A program made the translations under genes and the position numbers. Below the pieces are notes generated by a model that was not told the origin of the DNA, did not search any database, and saw only the letters and a list, made by a program, of their open reading frames with translations. Of a stretch of 64,000 nucleotides of DNA, positions 52,686 to 61,726 are shown piece after piece. Source of the DNA: Pseudolabrys sp. FHR47 (lineage in GTDB: Bacteria > Pseudomonadota > Alphaproteobacteria > Rhizobiales > Xanthobacteraceae); NCBI RefSeq assembly GCF_005153485.1, contig NZ_CP039740.1, positions 3,041,001 to 3,105,000 on the forward strand. Reading direction: 5' to 3'. Numbering within the stretch: the first letter of the stretch is position 1; each line of letters begins with the position of its first letter.

Positions 52686-53517
52686 ACGCGTTGATGAGCC
52701 AGCAGCGGAGGCCGGCGGCGATCCTTACGTTTCGCCGCCGGTGCAACGCGCCGCCCGCCTGCTCCGCCATATCGCGGAAGGCGATCGCGTCACCAACATG
52801 TCGAAGACGGCGCGCGAGCTTGGCATCAACCGCACGACCTTGCTGCGTCTTCTGCATACGCTCGAGGTCGAACGCTTCATCGAAGCGCTGCCGGACGGCC
52901 AAGGCTGGCGTATCGGCATCGGCCTGATCGGGCTCACCGCGCAGGCCTTCTTCTCCGAAGACCTGGTGCAGACCGCCGTGCCGGTGCTGACACGGCTGAC
53001 CGAGAACCTGAACCTGTCGTCGCATCTCGGTGCGCTCGACGGTCAGGAGATCGTCTATCTCGCCCGCCGCGTGCCGAACCACACCTTCGCCAGCAACATC
53101 CGCGTCGGCAGCCGCCTGCCGGCGCATGCGGCCAATATGGGCCGCATCATTCTCGCGCATCTGCCGCCGGACCGCGTCGACCGACTCTATGCCGGCACCG
53201 TCTTGAAGGCTGTGACGGCGAGGACGCCGACGACGCTGACGCAGCTCCACGCCCAGCTCGACGTCGACCGCAAGGCGGGGCTCGCCTGGAGCGAAGGCAA
53301 TTTCGAAGCCGGTATCAGCTCGGTCGCGGCGGCGATCTTCGACGCGACCGGCACGCCGATCGCCGCGCTCAACGTCATCGGCCATGCCGCCGACTTCGCC
53401 GGCGAGGCACGGCACAATCAACTCGCAGCCGAAGTCGCGGCGGCGGCCCGCGAGATTTCACAACGCCTGGGCTGGCACGCCAACGCCGCTCCGCGGGCGG
53501 CGAGCAACGGCGGTTGA
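52678..53517 (+). CDS. IclR-family transcriptional regulator, second copy
   Basis: This 279-residue regulator has a winged helix region AARLLRHIAEGDRVTNMSKTARELGINRTTLLRLLHTLE and the C-terminal effector domain (LARRVPNHTFASNIRVGSRLPAHAANMGRIILA). It is not the same as the 47988-48863 regulator but shares the domain order. The ATG at 52678 overlaps the hydrolase end by 8 bp, so it is carried inside the operon and may respond to a pathway intermediate. Two IclR genes in one catabolic region suggest two inducers. Confidence 0.87.
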   Translation: MLERVDEPAAEAGGDPYVSPPVQRAARLLRHIAEGDRVTNMSKTARELGINRTTLLRLLHTLEVERFIEALPDGQGWRIGIGLIGLTAQAFFSEDLVQTAVPVLTRLTENLNLSSHLGALDGQEIVYLARRVPNHTFASNIRVGSRLPAHAANMGRIILAHLPPDRVDRLYAGTVLKAVTARTPTTLTQLHAQLDVDRKAGLAWSEGNFEAGISSVAAAIFDATGTPIAALNVIGHAADFAGEARHNQLAAEVAAAAREISQRLGWHANAAPRAASNGG

Positions 53518-53526
53518 GAGGCAGCG

Positions 53527-54318
53527 ATGGATCTGGGCCTTGCCAATTCTTGCGCGGTAGTGACGGGTGGAACGTCCGGCATTGGCCTTGCAGCTGCGCG
53601 CATCCTCGTTGAGGAAGGCGCGCGCGTCGCCATTTGCGGCCGCGACGCGGATCGCCTCGCCGCCGCGAAAGCCAAGCTCGACACCGTGAAGCCCGGCGCC
53701 GTGCTGGCTGAGCGCTGCGACGTACTCGATAGCGGCGACGTCGCCGCCTTCGCCGACAAAGTGAAAAACTGGAGCGGCGGCAAGCTCGACCTTCTGGTCA
53801 ACAATGCCGGCCAGGGCCGCGTCTCGAAGTTCGCCGACACCACCGACGCGCAATGGCGTGACGAACTCGATCTGAAGTTCTTCAGCCAGATCCTGCCGCT
53901 GCGCGCCTTCAAGCCGCTGCTCGACGCCGCACCGTCACCGGCGATCGTCGCCGTCAACTCGCTGCTGTCGCTGCAGCCCGAGCCGCATATGGTGTGCACC
54001 TCGGCGGCGCGCGCCGGCGTGCAGAACCTGCTCAAGTCGCTCGCCACCGAATTTGCGCCGCGCATCCGCGTCAACACCATCCTGCTCGGGCTCGTCGATT
54101 CCGGTCAGTGGCAGCGCCGCTTTGAAGCGCGCGCCGACAAGGCCCTCTCGCGCGAGGAATGGTTCAAGGCGCTGGCGCGCGACAAACAAATACCGCTACA
54201 GCGCCTCGGCGTGGCGGACGAACCGGCCCGCGCCATCGTTTTCCTCGGGTCGCCAGCCGCCAGCTACATCACCGGCGCCAGCCTGGAAGTATCCGGCGGC
54301 GTATCACGTTTTATCTAA
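53527..54318 (+). CDS. SDR-fold protein with replaced catalytic Tyr and Lys
   Basis: This 263-residue protein has TGGTSGIGLAAARIL for NAD(P) and NNAG (92-95). The active-site YxxxK reads T158-S-A-A-R162 (CTSAARAGVQNLLK); the Ser (S145) is kept. Loss of both Tyr and Lys argues against ordinary SDR catalysis, so it may use another mechanism or bind a nucleotide without redox. GAGAGG precedes the ATG. Between the IclR and ThDP genes, 18 bp before the latter. Confidence 0.8.
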   Translation: MDLGLANSCAVVTGGTSGIGLAAARILVEEGARVAICGRDADRLAAAKAKLDTVKPGAVLAERCDVLDSGDVAAFADKVKNWSGGKLDLLVNNAGQGRVSKFADTTDAQWRDELDLKFFSQILPLRAFKPLLDAAPSPAIVAVNSLLSLQPEPHMVCTSAARAGVQNLLKSLATEFAPRIRVNTILLGLVDSGQWQRRFEARADKALSREEWFKALARDKQIPLQRLGVADEPARAIVFLGSPAASYITGASLEVSGGVSRFI

Positions 54319-54335
54319 GGCCCGGGTCCAGAGTC

Positions 54336-56036
54336 ATGAACGCTCCTATCGTCGTCACCGAACGACCGAGTTCACAAAACGCCGTAGCGACCGAGCCGGT
54401 GGGCGATGCCATCGCGCGGGCGCTCGCGGACATGGGCGTCACCGTGGTGTTCGGTGTGATCTCGATCCACAACATGCCGATCCTCGACGCCATCGCCCGC
54501 CAGGGCCGCATCACCTTCGTGCCTGCGCGCGGCGAGGCCGGCGCCATGAACATGGCGGATGCCTATGCGCGCGTATCGCGCTCGCTCGGCGTCGCCATCA
54601 CCTCGACCGGCACGGCCGCCGGCAACGCCGCTGGTTCACAGGTCGAAGCGCTGACCGCCGGTTCGCCGGTGCTGCACATCACCACCCAGATCGACCGCGA
54701 ATTCGCCGACCGCGACCGCGCCGCCATTCATGACGTGCCGCGTCAGCCCGACATGCTCAAAGCGGTGAGTAAGGCCTATCACCGCATCTGGGAGCCGAGC
54801 GCCGCGATCGAGACGCTGCTGGCGGCGAGCCGCGATGCGCTCACCGCGCCGACCGGTCCGGTGTCGCTGGAAATTCCGGTAGACGTGCAGCGGCTACCGA
54901 CGGCAAAGCGCGTTGTCGCCGGCTGGCCGGCTCTCGATCAGAAAACACCCGACGCCATCGCGCTCGATGCGCTGGCGGCGCGCGTGCGGAACGCCAGGCG
55001 GCCGATGCTGTGGCTCGGCGGCGGCGCCCGCGGCGCGGCCGCGGCAGCGACGGCCCTCGCCGATCGCGGCTTCGGCATCGTCACCTCGACCAATGGCCGC
55101 GCCGTGGTGCCGGAAGATCATGCGAACAGCCTCGGCGCCTTCAACATGACGCCGGATGCGGTCAGCATCTATGCCAAGTGCGATCTCATGATCGTGGTCG
55201 GCTCGCGCCTGCGCGGCAACGAAACGCAGAACAATCGTATGCCGCTGCCGCCGCTGGTGCAGATCGACGCCGATGTCGGCCAGGGCGGCCGCAATTATCC
55301 GGTCGAACAGTTCATCGCCGGTGATGCGCGCCTTGCGCTCGAAGGCCTGCTCAGCCGTCTGCCCGCCAAACTCGATACCGACGGCGCGTTCCTCAAGGAC
55401 ATCGGCGCTGCCCGGCAGCGTTCCGAAGCGTCGCTGCGCAAGGCGCTCGGTCCCTATGCGCCGCTCGCCGACGCGCTGAGCGCGCGCGTGGCCAAGAACG
55501 GCCATCCGTGGGTCCGCGACGTCACCATCTCGAACAGCACCTTCGGCAACCGTTACGTCCGCCTCGCCGCCCCGCATCTGGGCGTGCACGCGCTGGGCGG
55601 CGGCATCGGCCAGGGCATCGCCATGGGCATCGGCGCCGCCCATGCCGGCATCAAAGCCAAGACCATCACCTTGGTCGGCGATGGCGGCGCGCAATTGATG
55701 ATCGGCGAACTGGCAACCGCCGTCGAGATGCAGGCAAACATGGTGTTCGTGCTGATGAACGACAAAGGCTACGGCGTCATCCGCAACATCCAGGATGCGC
55801 AATATGGCGGCCGTCATGTCTATTCCAACATCCTGACGCCGGACTTTGCCCTGCTCAGCGCGGCAGTCGGTTTGCCGCATGTGCGCGTATCCGATGTCGC
55901 GGCGTTCGAGGCCACCCTTGATCGGGCGCTCGCCGCACCTGGCCCCTGCCTCATCGAAATCGACATGGTCGCCATCGGCCCGTTCGGGCAAAGCTTCGCC
56001 GGGCCGCCGGCGGGCGCCGCGGGGAAGCCGGCATGA
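54336..56036 (+). CDS. Thiamine-diphosphate-dependent enzyme (acetolactate synthase/benzoylformate decarboxylase type)
   Basis: This 566-residue enzyme from ATG 54336 has an N-terminal Pyr domain with the catalytic Glu in PARGEAGAMNMADAYAR (Glu67), a middle domain, and a C-terminal PP domain with GDGGAQLMIGELATAVE (about 449-465) and the NDKGYG segment. No signal. Such enzymes decarboxylate 2-oxo acids or join two carbonyls. The open frame extends upstream inside the SDR gene and is rejected. It overlaps the aspartate-dehydrogenase-like gene by 4 bp, hinting at consecutive steps. Confidence 0.86.
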   Translation: MNAPIVVTERPSSQNAVATEPVGDAIARALADMGVTVVFGVISIHNMPILDAIARQGRITFVPARGEAGAMNMADAYARVSRSLGVAITSTGTAAGNAAGSQVEALTAGSPVLHITTQIDREFADRDRAAIHDVPRQPDMLKAVSKAYHRIWEPSAAIETLLAASRDALTAPTGPVSLEIPVDVQRLPTAKRVVAGWPALDQKTPDAIALDALAARVRNARRPMLWLGGGARGAAAAATALADRGFGIVTSTNGRAVVPEDHANSLGAFNMTPDAVSIYAKCDLMIVVGSRLRGNETQNNRMPLPPLVQIDADVGQGGRNYPVEQFIAGDARLALEGLLSRLPAKLDTDGAFLKDIGAARQRSEASLRKALGPYAPLADALSARVAKNGHPWVRDVTISNSTFGNRYVRLAAPHLGVHALGGGIGQGIAMGIGAAHAGIKAKTITLVGDGGAQLMIGELATAVEMQANMVFVLMNDKGYGVIRNIQDAQYGGRHVYSNILTPDFALLSAAVGLPHVRVSDVAAFEATLDRALAAPGPCLIEIDMVAIGPFGQSFAGPPAGAAGKPA

Positions 56037-56875
56037 CGGCGAAGAAGATGACGCGATTGGGGGTGATCGGCGCCGGCGGCATTGCCGAGCTGGCGCTGAC
56101 CTCGCTCGTCAAGGCGCTCGACGCGCCGCTCGATCAAGTTGCCATTCTCGTCCCCGAACGTTCGACCAAGCGCGCCGAGGCGCTGCTCGAGCGCTGCGGA
56201 CCCGCGCTGACGCGCTCGGCTGCCATTCATTCCGACATCGCGGCGCTGCTCGCCGACAGACCGGACACCGTCGCCGAATGCGCCGGCCATATCGCCGTGC
56301 GCGATCACGGCGCGGCGATCCTCGAAGCCGGTTGCCACCTCATCGTTATTTCCATCGGCGCGCTGGCCGATGATGGCCTTCGCACCAAGCTCGAAGCGGC
56401 GGCGAAATCCAGCGGCGGCCGTCTGGTGCTCCCGGCCGGCGCGGTCGGCGGCATCGATGCGCTTGCCGCGGCGAAGTTCTCCGGCCTCGAAGAGGTCATC
56501 TATACCGGCCGCAAGCCGCCAAAAGCCTGGAAAGGCACGCCGGCGGAAAAGCTGCTGACGCTCGACACGCTCACCGACGCGGCGATCTTCTTTGAAGGTT
56601 CGGCGCGCGAAGCAGCGCAGACTTATCCCTTCAACGCCAATGTCGCCGCCACTTTGGCGATCGCCGGCATCGGGCTCGACGCGACCAAGGTGCGCCTCGT
56701 CGCCGATCCTGGCGTGACCCGCAATGTGCATGAATTCTCGGTGCGCTCGGGCTGCGGGGATTTCGAGGTCAAGCTCGAAGGCCGCCCCTCAGCTTCCAAT
56801 CCGAAGACCTCGCAACTCGCCGGCTACAGCATGGCGCGCGAGCTGATCAACCGCGTCAGCGCGGTCGCGATCTGA
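56033..56875 (+). CDS. L-aspartate dehydrogenase-like protein (NadX family)
   Basis: This 280-residue protein has the N-terminal LGVIGAGGIAELALTSL for NAD(P), a middle RLVLPAGAVGGIDALAA motif, and the family histidine in TRNVHEF (His233), next to SGCGDFEVKLEG. NadX-type enzymes interconvert aspartate with iminoaspartate/oxaloacetate and ammonia. Here, inside a catabolic operon away from nad genes, it may act as an amino or imino acid dehydrogenase. It overlaps the ThDP gene and lies 8 bp before the ALDH gene. Confidence 0.85.
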   Translation: MTAKKMTRLGVIGAGGIAELALTSLVKALDAPLDQVAILVPERSTKRAEALLERCGPALTRSAAIHSDIAALLADRPDTVAECAGHIAVRDHGAAILEAGCHLIVISIGALADDGLRTKLEAAAKSSGGRLVLPAGAVGGIDALAAAKFSGLEEVIYTGRKPPKAWKGTPAEKLLTLDTLTDAAIFFEGSAREAAQTYPFNANVAATLAIAGIGLDATKVRLVADPGVTRNVHEFSVRSGCGDFEVKLEGRPSASNPKTSQLAGYSMARELINRVSAVAI

Positions 56876-56883
56876 GAGGGACC

Positions 56884-58374
56884 ATGGACCAGAACGTCAT
56901 CGCTCAGGACAAGCTTTATATCGGCGGCGAATGGCGGCGCGGCCGCGGCGCCGATATCACGTCGAACTTTCCGGCCGACGGCTCGCACAATGCCACCTTG
57001 CCCGGTGCTTCGCTCGAGGACGTCGATCTCGCCATCGAGCGCGCACAGGACGCCGTCAACGATCCGGCCTGGCGCAAGCTGCTGCCGCACGAGCGCGCGA
57101 CCTATCTCTATCGCATCGCGGAGAGCATCGCACGCCACGCCGACCGCATCTCGCATGTGCAGTCGCGCGACACCGGCAAGACCTTGAGCGAAACCCGCGC
57201 GCTCGCCATGAGCGCCTCCGGCACATTCCGCTACATGGCGGCGGCGCTGGAGACCATGGAAGACACGCTCACCCCGCCGCGCGGCAATTATCTCACCATG
57301 TCGGTCTACGAACCGCTCGGCGTCACCGCCGGCATCACGCCATGGAATTCGCCGATTGCCTCGGATGCGCAAAAGGTGGCGCCGGCGCTCGCCGCCGGCA
57401 ACGCCATCCTGCTCAAGCCGTCGTCATGGAGCCCGCTGGTCTGCCTCGAACTCGCCCGCGTCATCGAGGAAGCCGGCCTGCCCAAGGGCCTGTTCTCGAC
57501 GCTGCCGGGCGCCGGATCGATCGTCGGCGAACGCATCGTCACGCATAAGGCGATCAAGAAGGTGTCGTTCACCGGCGGCACCGCCACCGGCCGGGATATC
57601 GCCCGCAAGGCCGCCGGCAAGCTGATGCCGGTGTCGCTCGAGCTCGGCGGCAAGTCGCCGACCATCGTCTTCGCCGACGCCGACCTCGATCTCGCGGTGG
57701 CCGGCGTGATGTTCGGCATCTTCTCCTCGACGGGGCAATCCTGCATCGCCGGCTCGCGGCTTTTCGTCGAGCGCTCCATTTATGACGCCTTCGTCGCCAA
57801 ACTGGTCGCCGCCACCGAGCGGCTCAAGGTCGGCCATCCGTTCGAGGCGACGACCCAGGTCGCGCCGCTCATCCGGCCGAAGCATCGCGACGAGGTCGAG
57901 GACCATGTCGCCAAAGCCCGCGCCGACGGCGGCAAGGTGCTAACCGGCGGCGAACGCCCGACCGGCAGCGACTACAAGGACGGCACCTATTATCGCCCGA
58001 CCATCATTGCCGGGCTTGGCAACGACTCGCGCCTGTGCCGTGAGGAAGTGTTCGGCCCTGTGCTCGCCGTGCTGCCGTTCGACAACGAGGGCGACCTCAT
58101 TCGCCAGTCGAACGACAACGATTACGGTCTCGCCTCCGGCATCTACACCCGCGACTTCCCGAAAGCGTGGCGCATCGCGCGCTCGCTCGACACCGGCACG
58201 GTGTGGATCAACACCTACAAGCAGTTCTCGATTTCGACACCGTTCGGCGGCACCAAGGATTCTGGCGTTGGCCGCGAAAAAGGCCGCGACGGTATTCGCG
58301 CCTGGATGGCGCAGAAATCAGTCTATTGCGATCTGTCCCAGGCGCCGCATCCCTGGGCCAAGAGCGCGCTGTAA
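56884..58374 (+). CDS. Aldehyde dehydrogenase
   Basis: This 496-residue NAD(P)-dependent ALDH has the catalytic cysteine in STGQSCIAGSRLF (Cys287), the glutamate in SLELGGKSPTIV, and FTGGTATGRDIARKAAGK for NAD. The order is that of 2-hydroxymuconic- or aminomuconic-semialdehyde and betaine-aldehyde-type dehydrogenases; the sequence does not separate them. GAGAGGG precedes the ATG. A ring-cleavage semialdehyde or the product of the ThDP enzyme is a natural substrate. Confidence 0.9.
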   Translation: MDQNVIAQDKLYIGGEWRRGRGADITSNFPADGSHNATLPGASLEDVDLAIERAQDAVNDPAWRKLLPHERATYLYRIAESIARHADRISHVQSRDTGKTLSETRALAMSASGTFRYMAAALETMEDTLTPPRGNYLTMSVYEPLGVTAGITPWNSPIASDAQKVAPALAAGNAILLKPSSWSPLVCLELARVIEEAGLPKGLFSTLPGAGSIVGERIVTHKAIKKVSFTGGTATGRDIARKAAGKLMPVSLELGGKSPTIVFADADLDLAVAGVMFGIFSSTGQSCIAGSRLFVERSIYDAFVAKLVAATERLKVGHPFEATTQVAPLIRPKHRDEVEDHVAKARADGGKVLTGGERPTGSDYKDGTYYRPTIIAGLGNDSRLCREEVFGPVLAVLPFDNEGDLIRQSNDNDYGLASGIYTRDFPKAWRIARSLDTGTVWINTYKQFSISTPFGGTKDSGVGREKGRDGIRAWMAQKSVYCDLSQAPHPWAKSAL

Positions 58375-58385
58375 GGAATGAACCG

Positions 58386-59381
58386 ATGGGCGATGTTGCC
58401 GAAATGACAAAGCCATCGACGGTCGCCGCGCCCCGCGCCGGCGAACAGACCTTCGACGTGCGTCTGCGCGCGCTGATCTGGGAAGCGCCGGGCGTGTTGT
58501 CGCTCGAACTCGCCTCGCTCGACGGCAGACCGCTGCCGGCTTTCGAACCCGGCGCGCATATCGACCTCAAACTGCCGGACGGCACCTTGCGGCAATATTC
58601 GCTGTGCGGCGATCCCAACGACCTGTCGCATTACCGCCTCGGCATCCGCGCCGTCACCGGCGGGCAGTCGTCCGGCTTCGTGCACCGGCGCTTGCGTCCC
58701 GGTGACGTCCTGACCGTGTCCACGCCGCGCAACAATTTTCCGCTGGTCGCCTCGAAGGAATACATCTTTGTTGCCGGCGGGATCGGCGTCACGCCCTTTA
58801 TCCCGATGATGCGGCAACTGAGCGCCCGTCACCAACACTGGACCCTCCTCTATTGCAACAAGCGCAACGAGGATGCGCCGTTCCTCAAGGAAATCGAGGC
58901 GCTCGGTGGAACGGTGTCGCTGCATGCGAGCGAAGCCGGCACCCGGCTCGACGTGGCGCAGCGCCTGAGCACGCCGCAAGCCGACACCGTCGTCTATTGC
59001 TGCGGCCCCGAGAAGCTGATGCTGGCCGTTGAAGAGGTCACCGCCGGGTGGCCGGAAGGCACGGTGCATTTCGAATGGTTCGCGCCGCGTTCGCGCCCGG
59101 CTGACGAAGTCAGCGGTGCGTTCGAGGTCGTGTGCGCGACGTCCGGAATGACGCTGAGCGTACCACCGGAAAAATCGATCCTCGAAGTCATGACGGAAGC
59201 CGGCATCGACGTGCCGCGGTCCTGCGAACAGGGCATTTGCGGCACCTGCGAGTGTCGCATCATCGAAGGCGAAGCCGATCACCGCGACAGCATTCTGTCG
59301 TCGTCGGAGCGCGCCGCCAATCAAACCATGATGACCTGCGTGTCGCGCGCCAAGGGCGCGCGGCTCGTGCTCGACGTGTAA
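58386..59381 (+). CDS. Rieske-oxygenase reductase, phthalate/vanillate type (FMN-NAD-[2Fe-2S])
   Basis: These 331 residues have, in order, an FMN-binding barrel (RQYSLCGDPNDLSHYRLGIRA), an NAD domain (FVAGGIGVTPFIPMMRQL) and a C-terminal plant-type [2Fe-2S] domain (SCEQGICGTCECRI ... MTCVSRA). This is the class IA reductase form (VanB/PDR), which passes electrons to a Rieske oxygenase. Its partner is the oxygenase gene at 60644. AAGGAA precedes the ATG at 58386. The open frame extends upstream inside the ALDH gene and is rejected. Confidence 0.9.
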   Translation: MGDVAEMTKPSTVAAPRAGEQTFDVRLRALIWEAPGVLSLELASLDGRPLPAFEPGAHIDLKLPDGTLRQYSLCGDPNDLSHYRLGIRAVTGGQSSGFVHRRLRPGDVLTVSTPRNNFPLVASKEYIFVAGGIGVTPFIPMMRQLSARHQHWTLLYCNKRNEDAPFLKEIEALGGTVSLHASEAGTRLDVAQRLSTPQADTVVYCCGPEKLMLAVEEVTAGWPEGTVHFEWFAPRSRPADEVSGAFEVVCATSGMTLSVPPEKSILEVMTEAGIDVPRSCEQGICGTCECRIIEGEADHRDSILSSSERAANQTMMTCVSRAKGARLVLDV

Positions 59382-59398
59382 CGGAGGCGCAACACCTG

Positions 59399-60403
59399 AT
59401 GATGACGCCGAAGGGAACAACCACTCGTTTTTACGCCCGCTTCTCCGTCGGCCTCTCGGCCGCGGTGTTCGTCATTGCGCTCGTTCTTGCCGCCGCTCCG
59501 GCACGAGCGGCTGACAACCTGTTCCGCGTGACGCTGCTTGGCACCGGCACCCCGGTGCCCTCGCCGGTCCGTTTCGGCTCCAGCACATTGGTGGAAGCCG
59601 GCAGTCAAAAACTGCTGTTCGATTTCGGCCGCGGCGTCACGATTCGCCTCGCCCAGCTCAAGATCCCGTTCGGCGCCATCAACGCTCATTTCCTGACGCA
59701 TTTCCACTCCGACCACATCAACGGCTTGCCCGACCTCTGGCTGACCGGCTGGCTGCGACCGCCTTACGGACAACGCAATCATCCGATGACGATTTTCGGG
59801 CCGCCGGGCCTGGTCAAACTCACCAGGGGCCTGACCGAGGCCTTCACGCGCGACATCGAAATCCGCAGGGAAGACGAGAAAGACCCGGAAGCCGGCATCG
59901 CCTTCGACGTCCATGAAAAGCCGCCGGGGCCCATGTACGAAGCCGATGGCGTCAAGGTGTCATCCTTTCTCAACGATCACGGGCCGCTGGTCACGCCGTC
60001 CTATGGCTACAAGATCGAATATGCGGGACACACGGTCGTGTTGTCGGGCGACACACGGTACAGCGCGGAAGTCGTGCGGCAGGCGAAAGGCGCCGACGTG
60101 CTTGTCCATTGCGTCACGGTGATCCCGGACGAGCTGCTGCAGAAAAATCCGGCCTACAAGGCGATTTACCTGCACCTCGCCTCGCCGGAGGCCGCTGGCC
60201 GTGTTTTCGCCGAAGCGCGGCCGAAGCTCGCCGTCTATAGCCACATCGGCTTAAACGGCGGCGCCACCGAGGCGGTTCTGATCGCAAGCACGCGCACGGC
60301 CTATGACGGCCCGTTGCAGGTTGGCCGCGATCTGATGGCCATCAATGTCGGCGATAACCCCGCGGTCGTCGACAGCCCGGACATGAACAAGGACAAGAAA
60401 TAG
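59399..60403 (+). CDS. Secreted metallo-beta-lactamase-fold hydrolase
   Basis: This 334-residue protein from ATG 59399 (or 59402; GGAGG precedes) has a signal peptide (VGLSAAVFVIALVLAAAPARAAD), then the metal site HFHSDHINGLPDLWLTGW, with LLFDFGRGVTIR before it and GDTRYSAEVV and SHIGLNGG after it. The ribonuclease-Z/arylsulfatase-like MBL form would sit in the periplasm. An outside step on the substrate (ester, lactone, sulfate) before import is plausible. It lies between the reductase and oxygenase genes. Confidence 0.82.
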   Translation: MMTPKGTTTRFYARFSVGLSAAVFVIALVLAAAPARAADNLFRVTLLGTGTPVPSPVRFGSSTLVEAGSQKLLFDFGRGVTIRLAQLKIPFGAINAHFLTHFHSDHINGLPDLWLTGWLRPPYGQRNHPMTIFGPPGLVKLTRGLTEAFTRDIEIRREDEKDPEAGIAFDVHEKPPGPMYEADGVKVSSFLNDHGPLVTPSYGYKIEYAGHTVVLSGDTRYSAEVVRQAKGADVLVHCVTVIPDELLQKNPAYKAIYLHLASPEAAGRVFAEARPKLAVYSHIGLNGGATEAVLIASTRTAYDGPLQVGRDLMAINVGDNPAVVDSPDMNKDKK

Positions 60404-60412
60404 GAGGCGACC

Positions 60413-60640
60413 TTGCCAGACTACAAATACCCCTATCTCGACCCGCACCAGAGCCGGACGGCCGAGCCGACGGCTTGGCAGCAGGAACTCGCCAACGCCA
60501 TCGAGAGCGTGTTCGCCAAGGGCGCGCGCGAGCTCGACGAGGTCGTGGCTGGCATGAACAAGACGCGGGTCCGGCCGCTTGATGGCGGCGACTGGACGGA
60601 AGAGAAATTCACCACATTGATGCGCGAACTGGGAGCCTGA
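60413..60640 (+). CDS. Small helical protein next to Rieske oxygenase
   Basis: This 75-residue protein starts at TTG 60413, preceded by AGGAGG (60402-60407). It is hydrophilic with two helices (WQQELANAIESVFAKGARELDEVVAGMN and WTEEKFTTLMRELG) and a YPYLDPHQSR opening. I recall similar short proteins annotated as recombinase-like helix domain proteins beside Rieske oxygenase genes, but cannot check here. It lies 3 bp before the oxygenase gene, so it is probably a partner or assembly factor of it. Confidence 0.65.
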   Translation: MPDYKYPYLDPHQSRTAEPTAWQQELANAIESVFAKGARELDEVVAGMNKTRVRPLDGGDWTEEKFTTLMRELGA

Positions 60641-60643
60641 GCC

Positions 60644-61726
60644 ATGTCGGTCGCAGCCTTTGAAGCCCGCAAACCCACTTCGGCCACGCCGCCGGCTGGT
60701 CCGACCGACCAGCAGGTGCAGCAATATCTACGCACCGGACTGCGCAATCGCTGGTGGCCGGTCATTCCGTCGCGCTTCGTCGAAACCGGCGGTAAGCCGC
60801 TTGGCATCATGCGCCTTGCCGAACCTCTGGTGCTGTGGCGCGATTCCAAGGGCACGATCCATGTCCAGGCCGATCGCTGTCCGCACCGCGCCGTGCCGCT
60901 GTCGCGCGGCATCAACGAAGGCGACCGCCTGCGCTGCAACTATCACGGCGTCGAGGTCGGCCCCGACGGCAAGGTGCTGAGCGTGCCCGGGCAACCCGGT
61001 TGCCCGCTCGAAGGCAAGAAGGCGGTCAAGACCTATCCAAGCCGTGAGATCAACGGCGCCATTTTCGTTTGGTTCGGCGATGCGCTGCATGAAGAAGCTG
61101 GCAGCTTCGAGCCGCCGCCGGAAATCACCGCGCCGGACTATTCCAGCTTCCTCTGCTACGCCGACTGGGAAATGCCGTGGCGCTACGCCTTCGACAACCT
61201 GATGGATCCCATGCACGGCACCTTCCTGCATGCCAATTCGCACACGATGTATCAGGGCGACACCCAGGCGCATTTCGCCACGCGCGACACCGAGCATGGC
61301 TTCTTCTTCGAGAAGACCGGCCAGCGCGACGTCAATTTCGACTGGAGCGAACTGGTCGATAATGGCGCGCTTTATGTCCGCCTCGAAATCCCCTATCCGC
61401 CGTCGGGCGGCCCGGGTGGCAATTTCGGCATCACCGGCTTCGGCACGCCGATCGACGAAGACCGCATGTGCGTGTTCTTCTGGCGCACCCGCAAGGTGTC
61501 GGGCTGGCAGCGCGACACCTGGCGCTTCCTCTACAAAACCAATCTCGAGAAGCGGCACTGGCATGTGCTGGAGCAGGATCGCGAGATGCTCGACGGCCTC
61601 AAGCCCGGCCTCGAAAAATTCGAGATGCTGTATCAGCACGACGCCGGCGTCATCCGCCTGCGCCGCTATCTGGCGCAGCAGGCGCGCAAGCAACTGGCCG
61701 ACCTCCAGGCCGCGGGAAAGATGTAA
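60644..61726 (+). CDS. Rieske non-heme iron oxygenase, alpha subunit (phthalate/vanillate type)
   Basis: This 360-residue enzyme has a Rieske [2Fe-2S] site CPH (79-81) and CNYH (98-101), and the mononuclear iron site DNLMDPMHGTFLH (His191, His196). The size and lack of a beta subunit gene fit homotrimeric class IA oxygenases (phthalate dioxygenase, vanillate O-demethylase, carbazole-type). It would hydroxylate or demethylate an aromatic or heteroaromatic acid, fed by the reductase at 58386. Its stop overlaps the start of the Bug-type gene (TAATG). Confidence 0.9.
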   Translation: MSVAAFEARKPTSATPPAGPTDQQVQQYLRTGLRNRWWPVIPSRFVETGGKPLGIMRLAEPLVLWRDSKGTIHVQADRCPHRAVPLSRGINEGDRLRCNYHGVEVGPDGKVLSVPGQPGCPLEGKKAVKTYPSREINGAIFVWFGDALHEEAGSFEPPPEITAPDYSSFLCYADWEMPWRYAFDNLMDPMHGTFLHANSHTMYQGDTQAHFATRDTEHGFFFEKTGQRDVNFDWSELVDNGALYVRLEIPYPPSGGPGGNFGITGFGTPIDEDRMCVFFWRTRKVSGWQRDTWRFLYKTNLEKRHWHVLEQDREMLDGLKPGLEKFEMLYQHDAGVIRLRRYLAQQARKQLADLQAAGKM

